The position numbers and the translations under genes were made by a program. Under the pieces are notes generated by a model. It ran no database searches, was not told where the DNA came from, and worked only from the letters and a program-made list of their open reading frames with translations. This document shows, piece by piece, positions 28,401-34,974 of a stretch of 64,000 bases of DNA (positions are counted from its first letter, which is position 1; each line of letters opens with the position of its first letter). Origin of the DNA: Chthoniobacteraceae bacterium (GTDB lineage Bacteria > Verrucomicrobiota > Verrucomicrobiia > Chthoniobacterales > Chthoniobacteraceae); contig CANIWM010000007.1 in the NCBI GenBank assembly GCA_947471505.1, forward strand, positions 58,862 through 122,861, written 5' to 3'.

Positions 28401-29869
28401 GTGCCCGACTTCGTCAACCGCGCCGCGCCAGTGATGCTGCCAGCTCCCGCGAAAGTGTAATTGCTCGACGCATCCACCGTCACCGTTCCCGCATTCAGCG
28501 AGCCTTCCAGCGTCACCGTGCCCGCGCCAGTGTTTCCAAAACGCACGCTGTCCTCAGCGAGAAACTTCCCATCCGCAGCACCGGAAAAATTCGCTTCGCC
28601 GTTGAGATTCCATTTCCCCGTCGCCGCAGCATTTGTCCACGTCATCGTCGAGCCCTGCACTTCCAATTCGTCGATCGCATTACTGCCGAAACCACCCGGC
28701 GGCACAATCACGCGGATGCCCGCCGAACGCAGCGCGCCGCCCGCCGTCGCGATGGAATACTGATGCCGCAGCCACGACGTAAATCCGCCGCCTGTCGTCG
28801 CGTCGTCGTTGCCCAAGTAGTTGAACGTCCCGAGCGTCTCCCACGTCGTGTTGTCGTTCGGATTCAGGCTTTGCAGCGTGTAGAGCCCTGCCGCACGGTC
28901 GGTGAACTGCTGGTTCGGCGCATCGCCCACGCTGTTCCCATTGTCGCGCCCCCAAGCCACACCGCTCACATGACGCGCCCCGCCGGTAAACGTCACGCCA
29001 CCAAACGGACTCACCGTATCCGCCGTGCCGGAAATCCACGACTTGTTGTTGCCATACAGACCGTCGTTCAAATTCAGCGCCCGATGATGGGGAATGCCCA
29101 ATTGCGGCCCGAGGTCGCTCGAACTAATCGCCGTCGCACCCAGCGCCAAATTCGCCGGCACCACCGCCGGGTCTGCCGCGCTAAAATTCACACCGTCATT
29201 TCCATCCCAGCCCACCGTGATTCCCGCGCTCGGCGTGATTACGAGATTCGCGCTACGAGTGCCCGCCGTGAGCCGCGAGTTATACGCTTCAAACTCGTCA
29301 ATCGCGGCACCGTTCGGCGCGATGAGTCGAAGCCCCGTCACCCCCGAAAGCGAATACGCGAGGTCAAAGCGGTTGCGCGTCGCACTTCCAGTAAGGTTGA
29401 TGGTCCCCGCCGTCACCCAGCCCGCGCCATCCGCCGCAGCGCCCACCACACCCGCCGTCACGCCCGAGCCCGGAAGCGGCAGTGCCGTCAAATCCGCCGT
29501 CGTGTATTGAAGCGTATAGGTCCCGTCTGACCGGTCCGTCAAAGCCCCGGCATTATCCCGCCCGAAAGCGATGCTCTGAATAGTTCGCCCCACATTCCCC
29601 CACGAAAGCCCGACATAGCTTCCGCCAATCCACGACGACGCATTTCCGTAAGTGCCGTTGCTCACATTCGGCACCGTATGCGTCGGCGCAAATCCGCCAT
29701 TCCCGATCAGCCCATCGGCAAACGGCGTCGCTGAAAACGAAAGGTCGAGCGCCCCATCCAGCGAGCCCCGCGAAGCCACTGGAGTGATACCTCCCGTAGT
29801 GACGATTTGTGCATGGACGCTGACAGAAAGAAGTGCAGCGCAAGAGGTGAAGAGAATACGTGGTTTCAT
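22469..29869 (-). CDS. Giant beta-strand-repeat protein with PEP-CTERM tag
   Basis: The start chosen is ATG at 29869 (MKPRILFTSCAALLSVSVHA, a good signal peptide) rather than one 12 codons upstream; 2466 aa. The N-terminal part has two discoidin-like repeats (GNGGFAPTHTVPNVSNGTYG near residue 50, LNDGLYGNNKSWISG near 270) that resemble those of the neighbouring CotH-2. The remainder is autotransporter-associated beta-strand repeats (GTLTIAGAHTFSGPTNVDGG and similar). Three long units of about 245 aa share SADVASG, LLVTGKLSH and LKWDAGNTMD. The C-terminus is PEP-CTERM: VPEPGSAVLLLGGLGALVGL followed by RRRKTS. Expected fate is export by Sec, a beta-helix fold, and exosortase cleavage for surface attachment. 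It is the first gene of the leftward block that continues into CotH-2. Confidence 0.88.
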   Translation of the reverse strand: MKPRILFTSCAALLSVSVHAQIVTTGGITPVASRGSLDGALDLSFSATPFADGLIGNGGFAPTHTVPNVSNGTYGNASSWIGGSYVGLSWGNVGRTIQSIAFGRDNAGALTDRSDGTYTLQYTTADLTALPLPGSGVTAGVVGAAADGAGWVTAGTINLTGSATRNRFDLAYSLSGVTGLRLIAPNGAAIDEFEAYNSRLTAGTRSANLVITPSAGITVGWDGNDGVNFSAADPAVVPANLALGATAISSSDLGPQLGIPHHRALNLNDGLYGNNKSWISGTADTVSPFGGVTFTGGARHVSGVAWGRDNGNSVGDAPNQQFTDRAAGLYTLQSLNPNDNTTWETLGTFNYLGNDDATTGGGFTSWLRHQYSIATAGGALRSAGIRVIVPPGGFGSNAIDELEVQGSTMTWTNAAATGKWNLNGEANFSGAADGKFLAEDSVRFGNTGAGTVTLEGSLNAGTVTVDASSNYTFAGAGSITGAARLTKSGTGTLTIAGAHTFSGPTNVDGGTLVLDFAGAESPTTNILGNTALTLSGTTLTVAGKAGAVNSQQFSGTTLRAGAANIAVVSGGATSLAVNLGAITRNVGATAVLTLPTGNESAANGIISSSGAAGTILADGGVAFATIGNSDWAAQSAGGTNITGLATLGGYTGSTASALTGNADVSSGVDTSLAASTSVTSLRFNQNEGRTISIAGGQTLTTGGILVTPTVATAGSAINGGTLSGPAGKDLVVFQNSPVAFIVGSVIADNTTATGLTKVGNGSLALTAQNSFTGNIQVSGGSLVVSGGSNGTLNGLGANVAGRTLNVAQGATLISTTTDSVDFSSTTQNLIAFRVAGVWENNPLNTAGTGFQRVDNLTLQGGTVNDRGQHGGSFGGILMAGNVTVSGSAASTYNQLGAGSGLGLLATTFDVQDVTGDAAADFTVNGITRNSAVGAGSLQKRGAGTMVITGQTLHTGSTTVTEGILSLQGGSSGALPNVWIGTGAKLSADVASGNNRHDLTGNLTLAGGTLGGNANVSDTNTGQFFLSNAGQQVVVHGDVQSVIAAETHVSGTHIFNVADGASAVDLLVTGKLSHQHLSAWGGIVKTGNGTMHLASSMDGTNSAGVNGIYGLGGIELAGGTLIFSGSLGYSGNAGGTAPASRGYYNADFSANSTLKWDAGNTMDVSVNGNLRIRDGVTASFDTNGNNVTFATPIVIQTGTGGLSKLGNGTLTLAAANTYAGATAVGAGTLNVTGSLGNTAASVASGASLAGEGSIGATGSLTLNGGSTMRVDGSTAGAFSVGGNLTLNGTVNVAASGTPAVVGLGQTIRVLNYSGTLTGSEANLATTEFRNPVFSTATANQVNLTFDTKALTWSGGSAAWNINATSNWNAGTDTFFQGDAVTFDDSGATKAVALNAAVAPGSVTFNNSTGNDYSFTGTGGIASSITKNGTGSVILSTANPLTGPTTINAGAIRFTKQVALYNNTPSSWTATNLVVASGATAVFSVGGTGEFTSANIDTLKGLGTASGGFKSGSFLGLDTTNASGGVFNYATAIGNTNGGSNIVGLTKSGAGTLALSGASTYTGPTTVNGGTLSLQNAAASTLFSVSVASGATLSTDVASGVNQRDLGGNLTLAGGTLGGNANISDSAKGQFFLSNAGQQVIVSGNTQSTIAAEVHVAGTHTFNVADGTAPVDLLVTGKLSHWHGAAWGGIQKTGNGTMYLANSMNGTNSAGATGVFGLGGIELGGGTLIFSGSTGYSALAPASKVGYYLADFSASSTLKWDAGNTMDVSVNNNLRIRDGVNATFDTNGNNVTFATSIVNGTTGSGALSKAGNGTLTLAAANSLSGGTNVNAGTLLVSGTIGGGPITVNGGLLSLQNAAVSTLSSVTIGNGGTLSADVASGVNQRNLVGNLTLTGGTLAANSNVSDLNLGQFFLSGAGQQVIVSGDNPSTISAEMHMNGTHVFNVADGAAPVDLLVTGKLSHQHLVAWGGIQKTGNGTMHLASSMDGANSAGTPGIFGLGGIEIAGGTLIFSGSTGYSAFTPGNKVGYYLVDFSGTSTLKWDAGNTMDISVNNNLRIRDGVNATLDTNGNDVVLSAAVVNGTTGTGALTKAGNGKLTLVANNTYSGGTTVNGGTLQLGNGGASGSVAGNIVNNGTVVIKRGGDFTYPDVISGSGGFVQDGFIVRLANPQTYAGPTSVSAGAFLVMPTGVDQGIAATSVVTVAAGGNFDFSSRALTIAGLNGGGNVYSFNTAAGSLTLDVASGQTHDFTGALGGSFPNFAVSKSGPGTQIISGAATHTGATSVNGGTLVVNGAISGSTTTVNNGGTLGGSGTTGPVNVLAGGTIAPGNSPGLLTTGALALNTGGALSMEINGMSAYDQLAVNGTVSLGGGTLSLSGSYLTTPAVTGDLFFLILNDGADAVTGIFAGVPDGGHVYASGGQDFILSYFANSGTAAFTGGNDVALMAVPEPGSAVLLLGGLGALVGLRRRKTS
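23570..24300 (-). repeat. Long internal repeat, copy 3 (C-terminal)
   Basis: About 730 bases encoding the unit from SSVTIGNGGTLSADVASG to LTLVANNTYSGG. Two related copies lie at 24410-25138 and 26215-26955 in the same gene. DNA runs such as ccggaggttgttgttcaccg (near copies 2 and 3) are identical or nearly so, implying recent duplication within the gene. Confidence 0.75.
24410..25138 (-). repeat. Long internal repeat, copy 2
   Basis: Encodes the unit from SVSVASGATLSTDVASG to LTLAAANSLSGG. Relative to copy 3 it is offset by about 840 bases, so copies 2 and 3 are effectively in tandem with a short linker (INVNAGTL-type strands) between them. Confidence 0.75.
26215..26955 (-). repeat. Long internal repeat, copy 1 (N-terminal)
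   Basis: Encodes the unit from PNVWIGTGAKLSADVASG to LTLAAANTYAGA. It is separated from copy 2 by about 1 kb that contains the W-SGG, NW and F-QGDAVTFDD linker motif. It has a small insertion relative to the others (GNAGGTAPASRGYYNADF). Confidence 0.7.
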
Positions 29870-30083
29870 AGGATTTTCGACGACTGAACGGGTGAAGAAC
29901 GACAACTTGTTTGGCTGCCAGACTCGGAGAGCTTAAGCAGAACAGACAAAAGGGCAATCCCTCATTCGGGGGAGCGCCGAAGTGAAGTGGATGCGCGAAG
30001 TAAGACAGGTTTCCAACCTGTCCGGGCCGCCGAGACAGCGAGCCCCCCGCGCCGGGGCCGCTGTGACAGGTTGGAAAGGGGGG

Positions 30084-30290
30084 GTGATGAAAAGCGGAAT
30101 ACAAATGGGAACGGCACCCATAGGGCGAAAGTCCCCAAGGAGGGGGAACGTCCCGTTCCCCTGGGGCGCGAAGCGCCGCCCATTCACTGCGAGCCGCTCG
30201 GGAAACCACTTCGTGGTTCATGGGAACAAGACATTCCCCCTCCTTGGGGTGCGCCTCCGTCTGCTTGCACCTTTCCACTTCTAATCTCAC
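30084..30290. repeat. Terminal-inverted-repeat intergenic element, copy 1
   Basis: Left end gtgatgaaaagcggaa (30084-30099). The right end, ttccacttctaatctcac (30273-30290), is a diverged inverted copy with extra bases. Inside is a perfect 16-base inverted repeat of its own: ccccaaggagggggaa (30133-30148) with ttccccctccttgggg (30234-30249). Outer ends match copies 2-4; the core does not. Confidence 0.6.
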
Positions 30291-30303
30291 CCGTTGGGAG
30301 GGT

Positions 30304-30551
30304 GTGATCAAAAGCGGAACAAGAAACAGGGAGATAGGGTGGGTGAAAAATAGCGAAGGGTAGCACACGCGAGCCGCTTGTCGTCTTTGGCGGCCCGCCG
30401 AAGACATTTCGCGAAGCGAGCCCACCCGTGGTCGCCTGCGGCGAGATGCACCCGGCGGGTCGCCGGGCGCAACACGCGGGGCGCGTGTGCTACCCTTCGC
30501 AAGTCCATGTCTCGTCATTTATCTGAAGTTTTTCATTCCACTTTTGATCAC
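30304..30551. repeat. Terminal-inverted-repeat intergenic element, copy 2
   Basis: Left end gtgatcaaaagcggaa (30304-30319) and right end ttccacttttgatcac (30536-30551) pair at 15 of 16 positions. Inside is a perfect 19-base inverted repeat, gcgaagggtagcacacgcg (30353-30371) with cgcgtgtgctacccttcgc (30482-30500), unrelated to the cores of the other copies. Confidence 0.75.
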
Positions 30552-30629
30552 GCCCCTGTCGATGGATTGTTGATTCCCTCGCTCGACAGGGCGCGGGCGG
30601 GTCGTCTAGTTTCCGCCCCCTTTCGCCAC

Positions 30630-32345
30630 ATGACTACTGATTCGCCAAACACGCCTGCTGCACCGTCCGACTTTATCCGAGATATCGTCGCGCAGGCTGT
30701 GCAGGAGGGGGCGTACCCGAGGGTGACGACGCGGTTTCCGCCGGAGCCGAATGGGTATCTTCATATCGGCCATGCGAAGAGCATTTGCTTGAACTTCGGC
30801 ATCGCACGGGAGTTTGGCGGGGTGTGCCATTTGCGGATGGATGATACGAATCCGACGAAGGAAGACGTGGAGTATGATGAGAGCATTCAGCGCGATGTGC
30901 GCTGGCTGATCGGCGGGTGGGCGGATGGCGTGATGGGGCTGAAGGGGAACGGGGAGCCGTTTTATGCGAGCGATTATTTTGAGCAGCTTCATGGGTTTGC
31001 AGTGACGCTGATCCAGAAGGGGCTGGCGTTCGTCTGCGACCTCACTGCGGAGGAAATGGCGGCGCATCGTGGGGTGCCTTCGATGCCCGGGATTCGTTCG
31101 CCTTTTGCCGAGCGCAGCGTGGAGGAGAATCTCGACCTTTTTGCGCGGATGCGTGCGGGAGAGTTTGCGGATGGGTCGAAGACGCTGCGGGCGAAGATCG
31201 ATATGGCGTCGCCCAATATCCACATGCGCGACCCGGTGCTGTATCGCATCCGCAAAGTGGCGCATCACCGCACGGGTTCGGCGTGGGCGATTTATCCGAT
31301 GTATGATTACGCGCACTGTTTGAGCGATGCGATCGAGGGCATCTCGCACTCGATTTGCACGCTGGAGTTTGAGGTGCATCGTCCTCTGTATGATTGGCTG
31401 GTGGATGCGGTGGGGCTCTGGAACCCGAGGCCGCATCAATATGAATTTGCGCGGCTCAATTTGAACTACACGGTGATGAGTAAGCGCAAGCTGCTGCAAC
31501 TCGTGGAGGAGCGACTGGTGACGGGCTGGGACGACCCTCGGATGCCGACGATCAGCGGGATGCGGCGGCGCGGAGTGACGCCGGAGGCGCTGCGGAATTT
31601 CGCGTATCACATCGGCGTGACGAAGTTCAAATCGCTGACGGATGTGGCCGTGCTGGAAAACGAAATCCGCTCGGACCTCAATGCCCGTGCGCTCCGGCGG
31701 CTGGCGGTGTTGCGTCCGCTGAAAGTGGTGATCGTCAATTTCCCCGAGGGCGGCGTGGCTCCGTGCGTGGCAGGGAATCTCCCGAACGATGAAGCCGCAG
31801 GGATGCGAGAGATCGCGTTCACCCGCGAGCTGTGGATCGAGCAAGACGACTTCATGGAGGTGCCCGCGCCGAAGTATTTCCGCCTCAAACCGGGCGGAGA
31901 AGTGCGACTGAAGTATGCGTTCATCATCAAGTGCGAGTCGCTGGTGAAGGACGCGGCGGGCAACGTGACGGAACTTCACTGCACGGCGGATTTCGACAGC
32001 CGGAGCGGCGGGCTGACGGCTGGGCGAAAGGTGAAGGGAACGATCCATTGGGTAAGCGCGACGGAGTGCGTGGATGCCGAGGTGCGGCTCTACGATAGGC
32101 TCTTCACGGAAGCCGACCCCGAGGCGGACGGACGTGATTTTAAGACGGTGATGAACCCGCACTCGCTGGACGTGGTGCGCGCAAAGCTGGAGCCATCGCT
32201 GGCGGCGGCGACGCTGGAGGAGCGGTATCAGTTCGAGCGGCTGGCGTATTTCTGCATGGACCCGGACTCGAAGCCGGACGCGCTGGTGTTTAATCGGACG
32301 ATCACGCTGAAGGACGCTTGGACGAAAGAGGCTGGGAAGGCGTAG
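30630..32345 (+). CDS. glnS: Glutaminyl-tRNA synthetase
   Basis: 571 aa; charges tRNA-Gln with glutamine in the cytoplasm. The frame extends upstream to 30378, but that part translates the repeat element; ATG at 30630 (MTTDSPNTPAAPSDFIRDIV) matches the usual GlnRS beginning. The class I signatures are present: PPEPNGYLHIGHAKS (HIGH at residues 45-48) and the KMSKS equivalent VMSKR at 282-286. FLRMDDTNP appears here as LRMDDTNPTKED near residue 75. The C-terminal beta-barrel anticodon-binding domains follow (for example LRLKYAFIIKCESLVKDA-like strands near 430). Length agrees with bacterial GlnRS (about 550 aa). Having GlnRS suggests that tRNA-Gln is charged directly. The start of the next gene lies 20 bases downstream. 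Confidence 0.95.
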   Translation: MTTDSPNTPAAPSDFIRDIVAQAVQEGAYPRVTTRFPPEPNGYLHIGHAKSICLNFGIAREFGGVCHLRMDDTNPTKEDVEYDESIQRDVRWLIGGWADGVMGLKGNGEPFYASDYFEQLHGFAVTLIQKGLAFVCDLTAEEMAAHRGVPSMPGIRSPFAERSVEENLDLFARMRAGEFADGSKTLRAKIDMASPNIHMRDPVLYRIRKVAHHRTGSAWAIYPMYDYAHCLSDAIEGISHSICTLEFEVHRPLYDWLVDAVGLWNPRPHQYEFARLNLNYTVMSKRKLLQLVEERLVTGWDDPRMPTISGMRRRGVTPEALRNFAYHIGVTKFKSLTDVAVLENEIRSDLNARALRRLAVLRPLKVVIVNFPEGGVAPCVAGNLPNDEAAGMREIAFTRELWIEQDDFMEVPAPKYFRLKPGGEVRLKYAFIIKCESLVKDAAGNVTELHCTADFDSRSGGLTAGRKVKGTIHWVSATECVDAEVRLYDRLFTEADPEADGRDFKTVMNPHSLDVVRAKLEPSLAAATLEERYQFERLAYFCMDPDSKPDALVFNRTITLKDAWTKEAGKA

Positions 32346-32365
32346 TCTCGCCGGTTGTCTCTCGC

Positions 32366-34249
32366 GTGAATCCAAACCAAGCGCTCGTCCGAATCTCGCT
32401 GCCATTGCTGCTCGCCGCTGCGCAAGTCGCGGCGGGCGCGGATGCGACGGCGCTCTGGGCGCGCAAGGTGCAGCCGCTTTTCGATGTGCAGTGTGTGAAG
32501 TGCCACGGCCCGCTGGAGCAGAAAAACGGACTGGAACTCGACACTGCGCAAGCCGTGCTCAAGGGCAGCGAAGATGGCCCGGTGGTCGTTCCGGGGAAAC
32601 CGGAGGAGAGCACACTCTACAAAAATCTCGCCGCCGGCAGCGACCCACACATGCCGCCGAAGAAGCAGCTCACCGACGCCGAACGCGACACGATCCGCGA
32701 ATGGATCGCGGCGATGAACACAGCCCCGCCGACGCCTGCGGCAAAGTCTGCGGAGGCTCGGCAATTTGCCTCCATCCCGCAGGCCATCGACACGTTGGTC
32801 GCGGATGGCTGGGCGCAACATGGAGTGAAGCCAGCGACGGCTGTGGACGAGCGAACGTGGTGCCGCCGCGTCTATCTCGACCTCGCGGGGCGCATCCCCA
32901 CGCAGGCAGAAGCAGACGCATTTTCCTCCAGCACCGAACCCACAAAACGCGATGCGCTGGTGGATCGTCTGCTCGGCTCCGAGGAATATCCGGTGCGGAT
33001 GCGGGAGCTGTGGGACGTGTTCCTGATGGGGCGCGGGAAACGTGGGAACCAAGAAGATCGCCGGCGCGACAATGGCTGGTGGTCCTTCCTCGAAAACGCC
33101 TTCCGCACGAACCGTCCGTGGAATCTCGCCGTGCGCGACCTCCTCACCGCTCGCCCGGAAAAGCCGGAAGACAAAGGCGCTTCGTGGTTTCTCTACGAGC
33201 GGAAGAACGAACATCAGCAAATCGCCGAGGCCGTCGCGCCTATCGTCTATGGGACGAAGATCGACTGCGCGCAGTGCCACGACCATCCGCTCGCGAGGGA
33301 GATCAAGCAGGCGCATTACTGGGGATTGGTCGCGGCGTTTAACCGAAGCAAAAACGTCGAGGGATCATCGAGCGTGGCGGAGTCGGCTGTGGGCGGGTTC
33401 ATCAATTTTACCAATCTGAAAAAGGAGTCGCAGCCTGCGCTCGTCACACTCCTCACCGGCCACACCGTCGATGAAGCTCGCCCGGCTGGGGAGCAAAAGG
33501 ACAGCAACGATCTCTACGTAGACGCCGCCGCAAAAGTACGCGTACCGAAGGTCTCACGGCGCGAAGCATTTGCCGACGAAGCAACGCACGAGAACCCGCT
33601 GCTCGCCCGCGCATTTGTGAACCGCATGTGGGCCGCGCTCATGGGCCGTGGAATCGTTCATCCAGCCGATGAGATGAACGCGCGCAACGTGCCGAGCCAC
33701 CCCGAACTGCTCGACTGGCTGGCGCGGGATTTTTCCACGAATCACTACGAAACCCAACGACTGGTTCGCGGCATCGTGCTGAGTCGCGTCTATGCACTCG
33801 GGGCCACGGATTCTGCGCCCGAGACGTTTGCCGGGGCGCAGGAACGCCCGCTCACGGCCGAGCAAATCGCTCGCTCTTGGCGAATTGCTGCCGGTTTCCC
33901 CGCAGAGGACAAGACGCTCCGCCGCGCTGTGATCGGTGCCATTCCCGAAGTCCTTCCACGGGAATACACCACGTCATTCCAGCAAGCGCAGTTCTTCACC
34001 AACACCCCCGCACTCGCCGAAATCCTGGAGCCCTCGCCCAACAACGCGACGACACGCATCGCAGCACTGCCAAACGCGACGGCGCGGGTGAATGCTGCAT
34101 TTCTCACCGTGTATGGACGCACGCCGGACACAGAAGAGGCGACGCAGTCCGCAGCCTTCCTCACCGCACGAGCCGAGAAGCCGGAAGACGGCGTGCGCGA
34201 TCTCCTGTGGGCGCTGATGACGACCGCCGAGTTTCTCACGATGCCCTGA
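32366..34249 (+). CDS. DUF1549/DUF1553 planctomycete-type cytochrome c protein
   Basis: From GTG at 32366 (VNPNQALVRISLPLLLAAAQ, a plausible signal peptide) the protein has 627 aa. A longer start at 32318 would overlap glnS and spoil the signal peptide. Residues about 30-115 form a PSCyt1-type cytochrome domain with a CVKCHG haem motif (C43, C46, H47) and a distal MPPKKQLTD segment. Residues about 130-330 are DUF1549 (PSCyt2), with YLDLAGRIPT and a second motif CAQCHDHP (C301, C304, H305). Residues about 390-620 are DUF1553 (PSD1), with NPLLARAFVNRMWAALMGRG. In Planctomycetes and Verrucomicrobia such proteins usually sit beside a DUF1501 gene, which is not found here. The role is presumed to be periplasmic electron transfer linked to an oxidation step; the substrate is unknown. 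Confidence 0.88.
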   Translation: MNPNQALVRISLPLLLAAAQVAAGADATALWARKVQPLFDVQCVKCHGPLEQKNGLELDTAQAVLKGSEDGPVVVPGKPEESTLYKNLAAGSDPHMPPKKQLTDAERDTIREWIAAMNTAPPTPAAKSAEARQFASIPQAIDTLVADGWAQHGVKPATAVDERTWCRRVYLDLAGRIPTQAEADAFSSSTEPTKRDALVDRLLGSEEYPVRMRELWDVFLMGRGKRGNQEDRRRDNGWWSFLENAFRTNRPWNLAVRDLLTARPEKPEDKGASWFLYERKNEHQQIAEAVAPIVYGTKIDCAQCHDHPLAREIKQAHYWGLVAAFNRSKNVEGSSSVAESAVGGFINFTNLKKESQPALVTLLTGHTVDEARPAGEQKDSNDLYVDAAAKVRVPKVSRREAFADEATHENPLLARAFVNRMWAALMGRGIVHPADEMNARNVPSHPELLDWLARDFSTNHYETQRLVRGIVLSRVYALGATDSAPETFAGAQERPLTAEQIARSWRIAAGFPAEDKTLRRAVIGAIPEVLPREYTTSFQQAQFFTNTPALAEILEPSPNNATTRIAALPNATARVNAAFLTVYGRTPDTEEATQSAAFLTARAEKPEDGVRDLLWALMTTAEFLTMP

Positions 34250-34257
34250 CCCGCCGA

Positions 34258-34704
34258 CTACTCCGTCGTCGCGCGTCCGCCGTCGCCCACTGCTTGCTCG
34301 AATGCGCGCCACGCCAGCGCAGCGCACTTCACGCGCTGAGGGAATTTGCGCACGCCTTTGAGCAGGATGATGTCGCCGAGGCCGGTGGTGTCCACGGGAG
34401 TTTCGGACGTGATGAGTGTGTGGAAAGCGGTGGCGAGGCGGGTAGATTCTTCGCGTGATTTGCCTTTCAGTTTCATCGTCATGAGCGAGGCACTGGCTTG
34501 GCTGATGGCGCATCCGCTGCCGGTGAACTTGATGTCTTCCACCTCGCCCGCCGGGCCGAATTTTACCGAGAGGAGAATCTCGTCGCCGCAGGATGGGTTG
34601 TCGCCTTGGACTTGTGTGGCACCCGGGAGTTCGCCGCGATTGCGGGGACGCTTGCTGTGGTCGAGGATGACGGTTTGGTAGAGTTCTTCGAGTTCGTCGG
34701 ACAT
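34258..34704 (-). CDS. sufU: SufU/NifU-like iron-sulfur cluster assembly protein
   Basis: 148 aa. Matches the SufU group of the NifU-N/IscU fold. Metal or cluster ligands are readable as Cys39 and Asp41 (NPSCGDE), Cys65 (GSGCAIS) and Cys127 (RVKCAALAW), the same spacing as in Bacillus SufU including the insertion before the third Cys. It opens with ELYQTVILDHSKRPRNRG, typical for the family. It would act with a cysteine desulfurase (SufS), as sulfur acceptor or scaffold; no sufS, sufB, sufC or sufD is in the window. It is the last gene of the leftward scpA-scpB-aroQ-sufU operon, three bases after aroQ. Its stop lies eight bases from that of the convergent cytochrome gene. Confidence 0.92.
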   Translation of the reverse strand: MSDELEELYQTVILDHSKRPRNRGELPGATQVQGDNPSCGDEILLSVKFGPAGEVEDIKFTGSGCAISQASASLMTMKLKGKSREESTRLATAFHTLITSETPVDTTGLGDIILLKGVRKFPQRVKCAALAWRAFEQAVGDGGRATTE

Positions 34705-34707
34705 GAG

Positions 34708-34974
34708 TTATTGCACGCGTTGTTCGACAGCGTGGGCTGAGGCGATGATGGCTTTGTAAATCGTCTCGATGCTTTCGGCAGGAAGGACGCTGCCGAGCCG
34801 TGCGTCGGTGACTTTGGCGAAGACTTGTTTCTCGCGCTGGGCGTCGAAGATGGGCTGGCCCGTCTCCTTTTTCAAAAGGCCCACGTCCACCGCGACGGCG
34901 GCGCGCTCGTGCAGGAGGCGGACGATTTGTTCGTCGAGGAGGTCTATTTTTGTGCGGAGTTCGAGAAGTGTCAC
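34708..34974 (-). CDS. aroQ: Chorismate mutase, AroQ class
   Basis: 88 aa, all helical, the length of a monofunctional AroQ-type chorismate mutase that converts chorismate to prephenate for Phe/Tyr synthesis. Family positions are visible in LRTKIDLLDEQIVRLLHERA (Arg7, Asp14, Leu/Ile heptads), then KKETGQPIFDAQREKQVF (Lys-Lys-x5-D-x2-RE signature) and the last helix IYKAIIASAHAVEQ. The start ATG overlaps the stop of scpB by four bases, so translation is probably coupled. No other aromatic-pathway gene is in the window. Confidence 0.9.
   Translation of the reverse strand: MTLLELRTKIDLLDEQIVRLLHERAAVAVDVGLLKKETGQPIFDAQREKQVFAKVTDARLGSVLPAESIETIYKAIIASAHAVEQRVQ

Larger units (their letters stand above)
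29870..30629. other. Divergent intergenic region filled with inverted repeats
   Basis: Lies between the starts of the PEP-CTERM gene (-) and glnS (+). From about 30004 to 30078 there is a palindrome-rich stretch (gacaggtttccaacctgtc, with gacaggttggaaag further on). Two terminal-inverted-repeat elements follow at 30084-30290 and 30304-30551. Short frames here read as TGWKPV- or ETCLTSR-like peptides, which I regard as spurious translations of the repeats. The glnS promoter must lie within or downstream of the second element, in 30552-30629. Confidence 0.7.

Noticed and set aside
29933..30518. Several short frames with TGWKPV- or ETCLTSR-like peptides between the PEP-CTERM gene and glnS
   Set aside because: They are translations of palindromic repeat DNA; such peptides recur as spurious predictions in this group, and the starts fall inside repeat arms.
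30378..30629. N-terminal extension of glnS
   Set aside because: The extra 84 residues are encoded by the inverted-repeat element and have no GlnRS similarity; ATG at 30630 gives the normal beginning.
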